Positions 1-6,557 of a DNA stretch of 7,848 bases are shown one piece after another. Every line of letters starts with the position of its first letter. Positions within the stretch are counted from its first letter, which is position 1. Source of the DNA: an uncultured Haloferula sp. (lineage in GTDB: Bacteria > Verrucomicrobiota > Verrucomicrobiae > Verrucomicrobiales > Akkermansiaceae); assembly GCA_946481625.1 (NCBI GenBank), contig CAMLOZ010000139.1, positions 1-7,848 of the forward strand, given 5' to 3'. The notes beneath the pieces are model-generated. The model made no database searches. It was not told the DNA's origin and saw only the letters and a list, made by a program, of their open reading frames with translations. The position numbers and the translations under genes are program-made.

Positions 1-38
1 TCGTCCGCACCCCATCTTCCCGCCCACCGACCTCTCCC

Positions 39-662
39 ATGAGACTCCTCTCCTGCTTCATCATCCTCGCCGCCCTCATTCTCCTCGTCTGGATGATCTG
101 GGGCGGCGCATGGGAAGCGCACTTCACTCTCGCCGGGGCCACCGCACACCTCCGGCAAGCAGGCCCTTGGGCATGGGCCGCAGGCATCGGCCTGCTCGCC
201 GCCGACCTCGTCCTGCCCGTCCCCGGTACCATCGTCATGTCCGCCCTCGGCCTGATCTACGGTACCCTGCTTGGCGGCCTCATCGCCGCCGCCGGCTCCT
301 TCCTCGCCGGCCTCTGCGGCTACGGCGTCGGCCGCCTCGTCGGCGAAAAAACCGCCAGGAAGCTCCTCGGCGACCGCGATTTCGAGAAGGGCCGCCTCCT
401 CTTCGCCCGAGGTGGCGGACCGGTGATCGCCCTTTCCCGCGCCATCCCCATCCTTCCCGAAGCCCTCTCATGTACGGCAGGTCTCGTACGAATGCCCTTC
501 CACTCCTTCCTCGCCTCGCTCGCCTGCGGCAGCATTCCCGTCGGCTTCCTCTTCGCATGGATCGGTGCCGTCGGCCGCGATGCCCCCGCATGGGCCATCG
601 CCTTCAGCGCCGGAGTCCCTGTCATCCTCTGGCTCATCGCCCGCCGCCTCAAGCTCACCTGA
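39..662 (+). CDS. DedA/VTT-family (SNARE-associated Golgi-like) membrane protein
   Basis: The 207-residue product is an integral membrane protein of the VTT/DedA superfamily. Characterised members act in lipid scrambling or undecaprenyl-phosphate recycling and in envelope homeostasis; the substrate here is unknown. A hydrophobic N-terminal helix (about residues 5-22) is followed by the VTT core. The core has the re-entrant-loop-like LPVPGTIVM segment (59-67), a glycine-rich helix ending in GYGVGRLVG (94-102), and the family signature around SRAIPILPEALSCTAGLVRM (133-152), an arginine-proline motif followed by AG and a hydrophobic stretch. A final TM segment (about 185-202) ends in a short basic tail RRLKLT. 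The length suits the family. ATG at 39 is the only good start in view; no Shine-Dalgarno is visible and bases 1-38 hold nothing recognisable. The gene converges on the MFS gene with 8 bases between stops. Family assignment is fairly sure; the role is not. Confidence 0.85.
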   Translation: MRLLSCFIILAALILLVWMIWGGAWEAHFTLAGATAHLRQAGPWAWAAGIGLLAADLVLPVPGTIVMSALGLIYGTLLGGLIAAAGSFLAGLCGYGVGRLVGEKTARKLLGDRDFEKGRLLFARGGGPVIALSRAIPILPEALSCTAGLVRMPFHSFLASLACGSIPVGFLFAWIGAVGRDAPAWAIAFSAGVPVILWLIARRLKLT

Positions 663-670
663 CGCCTCGC

Positions 671-2128
671 TCAGGCCTCCACTCCCTCCTTCAACTGGCC
701 GTGCCCGCTCACGTTCGCCCCGTCATCCCGCTTCAGCGTCAGGAACATCGCCGCACTCGCCACCGTCATCCCGCCGAGCAGCAGGTAAGCCTTGTGCAGC
801 GCAGGCACCAGCAGTGCCGCGTTCGACCGGTCGATCCCGCCCAGAAACCACGCCGTCACCAGCGACGCGAAGGCGATTCCGAAGCTGATGGAAAGTTGCT
901 GGCCGGTGCTCGCCACCGTGCTCGCATCGCTCGCCTGCGCATCCGTGGTGTCGGCATAGGCCAGCGAGTTCATCGCCGTGAACTGCAGCGCCGAGAAACT
1001 CCCCTGCATCACGCTGAACATCAAAATCACCCACACCGGAGTCCCCGGCCCGACTCCCCAGAAAGCGGCGATCATCAGCCCGATCAGCACGGTATTGCAC
1101 AGCAGAACCCGCTTGTGGCCGAAGCGCCCCATGATCCGCTGCACCGCCAGCTTCATCCCGATCGCCGCCAGCGCCTGCGGCATCACCAGCAGACCCGCTT
1201 GCCATGCCGTGAAACCCATCCCGAGTTGGTACAGCAGCGGCAGCAGGAAGGGCATCCCGCTGATCCCCAGGCGTGTCACGAAGCCACCCGCTACCGAAAC
1301 TCGGAAGGTTCTTATTTTAAACAAGTTAACCTCAAGGAGCGGATTGGCCGTTTGGCGCGCGTGAACAAAATAAGCGCCGATGAGCACCAGCGACAAGGCC
1401 GCCAGCCCCGCCACCCAAGGCATCTCCAGCCGGTGCTCGCCGAAAATCTCCAGCACCCACGACAGCAACGCGATCCCGCTCCCGAAGAGCAGGAAGCCCC
1501 GAGTGTCCAAGGTGTCTTTCGCCGCCCCTCGATGGTCCGGCATGTGACGTTTCACCAGCCACAACCCCAGCAGGCCGATCGGAATATTGATCAGGAAGAT
1601 CACCCGCCACGGCAGCCAATGGACGATCAAGCCCCCCGTCACCGGCCCCAGCAGCGGACCCAGCAGGGCCGGGATGATCACGAAATTCATCGCCCGCAAA
1701 ATCCCCGATTTGGGAAAAGTCTTCAGCAGCGCGATCCGCCCCACCGGCATCATGAAAGCCGCACCAGCCCCCTGCAGCACCCGTGACGCCACCAGCATCG
1801 GCAAATTCACCGAGAGCCCGCACGCCAGCGAGCCCAGCGTGAAGACCGCCACCGCGAAGGCGAAGACGCGCTTCGTCCCGAACTTGTCCGCCAGCCAGCC
1901 GCTGAGAGGAATCAGCACCGCGATCGCGATGGTGTAGCTGGTCAGCACCGACTTCAGCGCCAGCGAGGCCACCCCCAGCGAAAGCGCCATCGTCGGCACC
2001 GCCGTGTTCACGATCGTCCCGTCGAGCTGCTGCATGAACAGCGCCACCGCCACCACCCAGGGCAGGTAGCGGCGGGTTTTCTCCAATCCGGCGTCGATCG
2101 CGGGGACGGAGGCCGGAAGTTCGCTCAT
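671..2128 (-). CDS. DHA2-family (EmrB/QacA-type, 14-TM) MFS drug:H+ antiporter
   Basis: The 485-residue inner-membrane transporter belongs to the major facilitator superfamily, most like the 14-TM DHA2 group that exports drugs or other amphiphiles by proton antiport. Visible signatures are motif D1 in TM1 (LDGTIVN, 35-41, with D36), motif A in loop 2-3 (GWLADKFGTKR, 77-87), motif B in TM4 (SRVLQGAG, 115-122, with R116), and motif C in TM5 (GPLLGPVTGG, 157-166) followed by WRVIFLINIPIG (174-185), very typical of DHA2 proteins. The frame is open to 2170, but MSELP at 2128 is preferred: the extra 14 residues (MLRSVGGIGSRRSR) are basic and would overlap the promoter region. No adjacent membrane-fusion (EmrA-like) or regulator gene is seen, so the substrate cannot be inferred. 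Residues 267-273 are encoded by a conspicuous run of AT-rich codons. It is divergent from the rhomboid-like gene. Confidence 0.9.
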   Translation of the reverse strand: MSELPASVPAIDAGLEKTRRYLPWVVAVALFMQQLDGTIVNTAVPTMALSLGVASLALKSVLTSYTIAIAVLIPLSGWLADKFGTKRVFAFAVAVFTLGSLACGLSVNLPMLVASRVLQGAGAAFMMPVGRIALLKTFPKSGILRAMNFVIIPALLGPLLGPVTGGLIVHWLPWRVIFLINIPIGLLGLWLVKRHMPDHRGAAKDTLDTRGFLLFGSGIALLSWVLEIFGEHRLEMPWVAGLAALSLVLIGAYFVHARQTANPLLEVNLFKIRTFRVSVAGGFVTRLGISGMPFLLPLLYQLGMGFTAWQAGLLVMPQALAAIGMKLAVQRIMGRFGHKRVLLCNTVLIGLMIAAFWGVGPGTPVWVILMFSVMQGSFSALQFTAMNSLAYADTTDAQASDASTVASTGQQLSISFGIAFASLVTAWFLGGIDRSNAALLVPALHKAYLLLGGMTVASAAMFLTLKRDDGANVSGHGQLKEGVEA

Positions 2129-2142
2129 GCGGGATCGCCGGG

Positions 2143-2170
2143 AACCTATCCCTCCCACGCTGCGGAGCAA
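2143..2170 (-). promoter_or_regulatory. Possible promoter of the MFS gene
   Basis: Reading the minus strand upstream of the ATG at 2128, a TTGCTC box (2165-2170) is followed after 16 bases by TAGGTT (2143-2148), which lies 14 bases before the start codon. The -35-like box is fair; the -10-like box matches the sigma-70 consensus at only three positions. The placement between two divergent genes is the main support. Confidence 0.3.
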
Positions 2171-2191
2171 CCTCCGATGCTCCCTTGGGCC

Positions 2192-2220
2192 TTGTCAGCC
2201 GCAGCCGCCCCGGCTTTCCT
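2192..2220 (+). promoter_or_regulatory. Possible promoter of the rhomboid-like gene
   Basis: TTGTCA (2192-2197, five of six matches to TTGACA) is followed after 17 bases by TTTCCT (2215-2220), a poor -10. Transcription would begin close to the GTG at 2227, implying an almost leaderless mRNA. If real, it argues against the upstream TTG start at 2185. Weak evidence based on position and one good hexamer. Confidence 0.25.
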
Positions 2221-2226
2221 CGCCCC

Positions 2227-3030
2227 GTGCGCTGGCTGGAGAATCTCGAACGCAAGATGGACTGGCTCCATTTCCAAGGCCTTTTCAAGGTGCTGGCGTT
2301 CCTTGGTGCCATCGCCTACGCCTGCAAGTGGGCCGAACCGGCGATCGTTCACAAGCTGGCCTTCGACAAGGGGGCGATCCTCGACGGCGAGGTGTGGCGG
2401 ATCTTCACTTTCGTCCTCACACCCACGGCGTCCCAAGGCTTTTCCGCTCCCGGCGCGCTCTTCGTGATCATCGGGGTGATGCTGTCGTTCATGATCAGCG
2501 ATTCGCTGGAGAGCGTTTGGGGCAGCACCCGCACCACCCTGTATATCCTCACCGGCTGGATTTGCCTCGCGGTAGCTCAGTTCGTGTTCGATCTACCCCA
2601 CTACTACAGCCCGGTGTCCGCCGGCCTGATGCTCTACAGCTCCGTGTTCTTTGCCTTCGCGACGCATTTCCCCAAGGTGGAGCTCAGCCTGTTTTTCCTG
2701 ATCCCCGTGGAAGTGCGGATCCTGGCGTGGATCTCGGGCGTGCTGCTGCTGGTGAATGCCTTCTTGCACCCGTTCTCCTTGCTTATCGTCGGCCCGGGCA
2801 TGATCCCGTATCTGCTCTGGGTGCTACCGGGCGTGGTCCGGAGCCGGAAAACCCTCGTGAAGGCCGCCGGCCGCCGCCGCCAGTTCACCATCGCGAAAGG
2901 CTCCGCCGCCGAGCCTTTCCACGTCTGCGAGGTCTGCCGCCGCACCGAGCACGACCCCGCCGATCTCGAGTTCTTCGTTCTGCCGGATGGCAAGGAGTAC
3001 TGCTCCGAGCACCTTCCCCCGCAGTCCTGA
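2227..3030 (+). CDS. Rhomboid-like (probably non-protease) membrane protein with C-terminal zinc-knuckle-like tail
   Basis: With a GTG start at 2227 the product has 267 residues and begins MRWLENLERK, the kind of opening (M-x-W-L-x-x-L-E-R-K) I recall from rhomboid-related proteins of other bacteria. The frame also offers TTG at 2185 and ATG at 2257; the choice is provisional. The rhomboid fold is suggested by GEVWRIFTFVLTP (54-66, the WR motif of loop 1), ESVWGSTRTTLY (95-106), and the FAFATHFPKVELSLFFLIPVEVR region (about 142-164), which parallels the Phe-Ala...Phe-Pro...Pro-Val segment of rhomboids. Where proteases have GxSG just before that segment, this protein reads SAGLMLYSS (131-139), which does not align as a catalytic serine motif, so it is probably a pseudo-rhomboid. 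After the last TM helix comes a basic linker and a tail with C234-x2-C237, H242 and C259-x2-H262, likely to bind zinc on the cytoplasmic side. Function unknown. Confidence 0.75.
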   Translation: MRWLENLERKMDWLHFQGLFKVLAFLGAIAYACKWAEPAIVHKLAFDKGAILDGEVWRIFTFVLTPTASQGFSAPGALFVIIGVMLSFMISDSLESVWGSTRTTLYILTGWICLAVAQFVFDLPHYYSPVSAGLMLYSSVFFAFATHFPKVELSLFFLIPVEVRILAWISGVLLLVNAFLHPFSLLIVGPGMIPYLLWVLPGVVRSRKTLVKAAGRRRQFTIAKGSAAEPFHVCEVCRRTEHDPADLEFFVLPDGKEYCSEHLPPQS

Positions 3031-3031
3031 G

Positions 3032-3041
3032 GTCCGCGGAC
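3032..3041. repeat. Perfect 10-base palindrome between rhomboid-like gene and sufS
   Basis: GTCCGCGGAC is a perfect inverted repeat beginning one base after the stop of the rhomboid-like gene, 45 bases before the sufS start. With no loop it cannot form a normal terminator hairpin and no T-run follows. A protein-binding site is possible, but a GC-rich palindrome of this size can arise by chance. Confidence 0.3.
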
Positions 3042-3085
3042 ATTTCGCGTGCATCCTCCCGTTCCCTCGCTTCCCTTGCCTGCAC

Positions 3086-4306
3086 ATGGCCTTTGATTCT
3101 TCCGCCATCCGCGCCGAGTTCCCGATTCTCGGTCAATCGGTCAACGGCCGCCCGCTCGTCTATCTCGACAATGCGGCGACCTCCCAGAAGCCGCGCGCCG
3201 TGCTGGAGGCCTCCCGCCGCTATTACGAGGAGATCAACGCGAACATCCACCGCGGCACCCATCACCTCGCCCGCGCCGCCACCGCCGCCCACGAGGCCGC
3301 CCGCGAAACGGTCGCCCGCCACCTGAACGCCGCCGAAGCCGCCGAGGTGATCTTCACCTCCGGCACCACCGATGGCATCAACCTCGTCGCTTCGGTCCTC
3401 GGGCTCGCCGGCACCCTTTCCCCCGGTGATGAAATCCTGATTTCCACCCTCGAGCACCACTCGAACATCGTCCCATGGCAGATGCTCTGTGAGCGCACGG
3501 GAGCGATGCTGAAGGTCGTCCCCTGCCACGACGACGGCACCCTCGACCAGGACGCCTACCACTCCTTGCTGACCGACCGCACCCGCCTCGCGGCTTTCAC
3601 GTGGATCTCGAATGCCTTCGGCACCGTAAACCCGGTCCGCGAGATGATCGCCGCCGCCAAGTCGGCCGGGGCCCTGGTCCTGCTCGATGCGGCCCAAGCG
3701 GCACCGCACCTGGGCATCGATGTCCAATCGCTCGGCGCGGACTTCCTGGCACTTTCCGGCCACAAGGCCTACGCCCCCACCGGAATCGGCGTCCTCTGGG
3801 GCAAGCGTGAGGTCCTCGACTCCCTCCCGCCATGGCGGGGGGGTGGCGAAATGATCAAGGAGGTCACCTTCGCGAAGACCACCTACAACGATCTCCCCTT
3901 CAAATACGAAGCCGGGACCCCGAATATCGAGGGGGCCATCGCCCTCGCCGCCGCGTTCGATTTCATGGAGTCCGTGGGCCTCCCGGAGATCGGAGACCAC
4001 GAAACCAAGCTGATCCGCCGCGCCGCCGATGGCCTCTCCGCCCTCTCCGGCGTCCGCCTCTACGGTCCCGCCGACCGCGCGGGTGCCCTGTCCTTCGGCA
4101 TCGAGGGCGTGCATCACTACGATCTCGGCACTCTCATCGACCAGATGGGCGTGGCCGTCCGCACCGGCCACCACTGCTGCCAGCCGCTCATGGCCCGCTT
4201 CGGGATCACCGGCACCACCCGGGCTTCCTTCGCCGTTTACAATACGGAGGCGGAGGTCGATGCCCTTGTGACCGCCGTGGACAAGGCGTTGTCGATGCTT
4301 CGGTAA
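3086..4306 (+). CDS. sufS: Cysteine desulfurase SufS (group II, PLP-dependent)
   Basis: The 406-residue enzyme removes sulfur from L-cysteine, giving alanine and a protein-bound persulfide that passes to SufE for Fe-S cluster assembly in the cytoplasm. ATG at 3086 gives MAFDSSAIRAEFPIL, a standard SufS N-terminus; the open frame further upstream is inside the preceding gene. Seen in order: YLDNAATSQKP (27-37), NANIHRGTHHLA (51-62), TSGTTDGIN (91-99), the LEHHSN motif (122-127, H124), DAAQAAPH (201-208, D201 and Q204 contacting PLP), SGHKAYAPTG (224-233, K227 forming the Schiff base), the group II RGGGEMI loop (251-257), and RTGHHCCQPLM (359-369) with catalytic C364. The group II features and a SufE gene downstream favour SufS over IscS or a generic CsdA. 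A second cysteine, C365, directly follows the catalytic one. No Shine-Dalgarno is visible. No sufB, sufC or sufD lies in the window. Confidence 0.95.
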   Translation: MAFDSSAIRAEFPILGQSVNGRPLVYLDNAATSQKPRAVLEASRRYYEEINANIHRGTHHLARAATAAHEAARETVARHLNAAEAAEVIFTSGTTDGINLVASVLGLAGTLSPGDEILISTLEHHSNIVPWQMLCERTGAMLKVVPCHDDGTLDQDAYHSLLTDRTRLAAFTWISNAFGTVNPVREMIAAAKSAGALVLLDAAQAAPHLGIDVQSLGADFLALSGHKAYAPTGIGVLWGKREVLDSLPPWRGGGEMIKEVTFAKTTYNDLPFKYEAGTPNIEGAIALAAAFDFMESVGLPEIGDHETKLIRRAADGLSALSGVRLYGPADRAGALSFGIEGVHHYDLGTLIDQMGVAVRTGHHCCQPLMARFGITGTTRASFAVYNTEAEVDALVTAVDKALSMLR

Positions 4307-4367
4307 CCGGGATTTCCGGCGGAACTTCGGCTTTCTCTTTTCGCCCGGTGTGGAAAACTTCGCGCCC

Positions 4368-5894
4368 ATGAAGGCAGTGCTCACCCTCCTGCTCGGCGTC
4401 CTGGCCCTCCTGCCTGCGCGAGCGCATTTCGAGGTCACCCCGTTCCCGAAGATCGTCCAGTCCGGCGTGCCGATCGGCGGCTTGATCTCGTCGGACCCGC
4501 ATGCCTTCGTCGTCTACAAGGTGATCGTGCCGCCCTCAGCGGCGCGCATGATCGTCACCACGAGCGGCGGCGCCGGAAATGTGGACCTCTTCGTCCGTCA
4601 AGGCGCGCACCCGACCTACGATGGCGGCGAGACCGATTACGCCTCGACTTATCCCGGCACCCGCCAGCAGATCCGCGTACCCGAGGCGGCGGAAGGGGTT
4701 TGGTACATCGGTATTCAGGCCGATGGCGGCTACGCGGGCGTGCAATTGAGCGTGCAGACTCCGGTTGGGAAAGGGGCGCTCCTCCAGCCTTCCTTCACTC
4801 CGCCGCCGGGCCTCTATCCGGGTGGGATCAACTGCCAGATCAAAACCCGGGTGAAGAACGCCAGCACCCGTTTCACCACCGATGGCAACGACCCCGACGC
4901 CGGTTCGCCGCTCGCCTCGGCCAGCGTGACCGTCACGGAAGATACCACGCTCAAAGCCCGCTCCTACACCGCCGCGGGGCAAGAGGGGCCGGTCGGCGAG
5001 GCCATCTACCAGATCCGCCCGCCCGGGGATATCATCGATCTGGTCAATACGCGCACCATCTCGCACCTCGCCGCGCTCAAGGGCCAGCGGCATCTCTTCC
5101 GCGTCACGGTGGGGGAAGGTGAGAGGCTCTCCATTCAGACGGAAGGCGGGAAGGGCAAGTCGGCCTTGGCCGTCCTTTACGGAGAGCCTCCCCCGATCGG
5201 CAAGCCGGTGCGCGGCGAGCCGACCCTCCGCGGTGCCAACCGGGTGGTCATTCCGGAAACCCAGGCCGGGGACTACTACATCGCCCTCGATGCCACCCGG
5301 GCGTTCTCCGGCCGTTCCCTCATGGCCGCGGTGGCGGGCGATGGCGCGGACCTCATGCCTTGGGCCGATGCGCTCCGGCCCTATGTCAGCACCGAGGAGT
5401 TCGACGAAACTTCCTGCGAGGTCCAGGAAGGCCTGATCGGCTCGGGGCAACGCCGCCTGCTGCGCTACAGCACGGAGGTCCGGAATCTCGGGGCGGTGGA
5501 CATGGTGATGCCCGATCCCGAGGGCAATCCCTTCTTCGAATTCCACCCCTGCCACGGCCACTATCACTTCAAGGGATTCGCCAGCTCCCGCCTGCTCGAT
5601 CTGGAAGGCAACGAACTCCGCACCGGTAACAAGGTCAGCTTCTGCCTGCTCGACAGCATCCGCTGGGAGCGCGGCGCGAAGACCAGCCGCCGCTACAACT
5701 GCGGCACCCAGGGCATTCAAGCCGGTTGGGGCGACGTTTACGACAGCGGCCTCCCCGGGCAATGGATAGAAATCGACGATCTCCCCGCCGGCGACTACCA
5801 ACTCGAGCTCACGGTGAATCCCGACGGCATCCTGTCGGAGACCAACTACGACAACAACGTGGTGACCATCCCGGTGTCGATCCTCGCGGAGTAG
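4368..5894 (+). CDS. Secreted lysyl-oxidase-like protein with PPC and chitobiase-C-like domains
   Basis: The 508-residue exported protein ends in a lysyl oxidase (LOX) catalytic domain, the copper/lysyl-tyrosyl-quinone amine oxidase that deaminates lysine side chains in animals; bacterial homologues exist and their substrates are mostly unknown. Start ATG 4368 gives a Sec signal peptide, MKAVLTLLLGVLALLPARA, cleaved about residue 19. Domains: a PPC-like beta-sandwich (about 45-130, NVDLFVRQG, VWYIGIQADGGY); a chitobiase/hexosaminidase-C-like module (about 140-205, STRFTTDGNDP, DTTLKARSY); a second PPC-like domain (about 220-322, LFRVTVGEGERLSIQ, GDYYIALDA); and LOX (about 328-505). The copper site is HPCHGHYHF (393-401) with H396, H398 and H400. 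The quinone residues align as K422 (NKVSFCLLD) and Y458 (GWGDVYDS). QWIEIDDLPAGDYQLELTVNP (465-485) and ETNYDNNVV (491-499) match the LOX end. No anchor or sorting tail follows. It sits between sufS and sufE, 61 bases after sufS. Confidence 0.9.
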   Translation: MKAVLTLLLGVLALLPARAHFEVTPFPKIVQSGVPIGGLISSDPHAFVVYKVIVPPSAARMIVTTSGGAGNVDLFVRQGAHPTYDGGETDYASTYPGTRQQIRVPEAAEGVWYIGIQADGGYAGVQLSVQTPVGKGALLQPSFTPPPGLYPGGINCQIKTRVKNASTRFTTDGNDPDAGSPLASASVTVTEDTTLKARSYTAAGQEGPVGEAIYQIRPPGDIIDLVNTRTISHLAALKGQRHLFRVTVGEGERLSIQTEGGKGKSALAVLYGEPPPIGKPVRGEPTLRGANRVVIPETQAGDYYIALDATRAFSGRSLMAAVAGDGADLMPWADALRPYVSTEEFDETSCEVQEGLIGSGQRRLLRYSTEVRNLGAVDMVMPDPEGNPFFEFHPCHGHYHFKGFASSRLLDLEGNELRTGNKVSFCLLDSIRWERGAKTSRRYNCGTQGIQAGWGDVYDSGLPGQWIEIDDLPAGDYQLELTVNPDGILSETNYDNNVVTIPVSILAE

Positions 5895-6076
5895 CCGGTG
5901 ACTCCTGTCATCGGGGAGGGGCCGCAGTTCTCCGGGCGAGGACGAAGGAGGGTGAGTTTGGCCCGGGCTTGGCGGCCGGAAGGAGCCTTGCGGGTTTTCT
6001 CCGATTGCGGAGCGGTCGGTTACTCTACTTTTTTCCGCGTGCAATCCCCCTTCTCCCGCCGTTCCTTGGAGCCGCG
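5895..6076. other. 182-base intergenic region before sufE
   Basis: This is the largest gap in the window. I see no supported small ORF or structured RNA. It contains a short hairpin (5999-6012), a TACTCT hexamer at 6021-6026 that could be a -10 for sufE but has no well-spaced -35, and a six-T run at 6029-6034. GGAG at 6068-6071, five bases before the sufE ATG, is one of the few Shine-Dalgarno-like sequences in the window. Confidence 0.5.
5999..6012. repeat. Small inverted repeat (hairpin) upstream of sufE
   Basis: CTCCG-ATTG-CGGAG forms a perfect 5-bp stem with a 4-base loop. A six-T run begins 16 bases downstream, too far for a classical intrinsic terminator. It could be part of the end of the lysyl-oxidase transcript or of a control region for sufE; either is a guess. 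Confidence 0.3.
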
Positions 6077-6493
6077 ATGAGCATCGCCGAAAAACAGCAG
6101 GAGATTCTCGAGGAGCTGTCCTTCTTCCCGGACTGGCAGGAGCGTTATGAATACGTGATCGGCCTCGGCCGCAAGCTGCCCGCCATGCCGGAGGAAATGA
6201 AGACCGCCGACAAGCTGATCAAGGGCTGCCAGTCGCAGGTCTGGCTCGATGCCCGCGCGGAGGACGGCAAGGTGCGTTACCTCGCCGATTCGGATTCCGT
6301 GATCACCAAGGGGATGATCGCCCTCTTCGTGCGGGTCCTCGACGGCGGGACTCCTGACGAGATCCTCTCCGCCGATCTTTCCTTCATCGACAAGACCGGC
6401 CTCAAGGAGCACCTCGCCCCGACCCGGGCGAACGCGCTCAACCTGATGGCCACCCAGATGAAGCAGCGGGCACTGGAATTCAGCGCCGCCTGA
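6077..6493 (+). CDS. sufE: SufE sulfur acceptor / cysteine desulfuration protein
   Basis: The 138-residue cytoplasmic protein accepts persulfide sulfur from SufS, stimulates its turnover and passes sulfur to the SufBCD scaffold. It matches the family in length and landmarks: an N-terminal helix (SIAEKQQEILEEL), the W-Q-E-R-Y-E-Y-V-I-G-L-G segment (20-31), LPAMPEEMKTADKLIKGCQSQVW (34-56) with the acceptor cysteine C51 on its loop, and SDSVITKGMIALFVRVLDGGTP (74-95), the conserved core helix region. The final LKEHLAPTRANALNLM region (113-128) is also typical. ATG 6077 is chosen because it follows GGAG at the right spacing and gives the canonical N-terminus; the frame stays open upstream only inside the previous gene. 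The partner sufS lies upstream but is separated by the lysyl-oxidase-like gene and a 182-base gap, so sufE may have its own promoter. CsdE is the alternative name, less likely beside SufS. Confidence 0.94.
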   Translation: MSIAEKQQEILEELSFFPDWQERYEYVIGLGRKLPAMPEEMKTADKLIKGCQSQVWLDARAEDGKVRYLADSDSVITKGMIALFVRVLDGGTPDEILSADLSFIDKTGLKEHLAPTRANALNLMATQMKQRALEFSAA

Positions 6494-6519
6494 TTTGTCG
6501 GGAAATCGCTCCCACGAGC

Positions 6520-6548
6520 TTGCGCCAGTCGCTTGAAGCGCCTATCTC
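6520..6548 (+). promoter_or_regulatory. Possible promoter of the TerC-family gene, with palindrome in the spacer
   Basis: TTGCGC (6520-6525) is followed after 17 bases by TATCTC (6543-6548), 9 bases before the ATG at 6558. The spacer contains CGCTTGAAGCG (6530-6540), a perfect 5+1+5 inverted repeat that could be an operator. The hexamers are only partial sigma-70 matches. The 64-base gap is too short for a yybP-ykoY manganese riboswitch, which controls some TerC-family genes elsewhere. Confidence 0.3.
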
Positions 6549-6557
6549 CCCCGCGTC

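Noticed and set aside
664..676. Terminator hairpin between the convergent DedA and MFS genes (GCCT-CGCTC-AGGC)
   Set aside because: Only a 4-bp stem, no T-run on either strand, and it overlaps the MFS stop codon.
110..1786. 558-residue plus-strand open frame
   Set aside because: It overlaps the DedA gene and the antisense of the MFS gene; its product is an Arg/Pro/His/Gln-rich low-complexity sequence typical of a GC-rich shadow frame.
4307..4340. Intrinsic terminator after sufS (CCGG repeats followed by a T-rich stretch)
   Set aside because: Stems of 4 bp only and the T-rich part is interrupted by C; not distinguishable from chance.
2885..4438. 517-residue minus-strand open frame opposite sufS
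   Set aside because: Glycine-rich antisense shadow of a well-conserved enzyme gene.
4536..6044. 502-residue minus-strand open frame opposite the lysyl-oxidase-like gene
   Set aside because: Antisense to a gene with clear domain motifs; the translation has no recognisable domain or membrane pattern and arises from GC-rich third positions.
5726..6076. N-terminal extension of sufE into the lysyl-oxidase-like gene, suggesting a fusion
   Set aside because: The extension is out of frame with the oxidase, arginine-rich and unlike SufE; ATG 6077 with GGAG gives the normal 138-residue protein.
6494..6557. yybP-ykoY manganese riboswitch before the TerC-family gene
   Set aside because: The gap is only 64 bases and shows no sign of the conserved riboswitch core.
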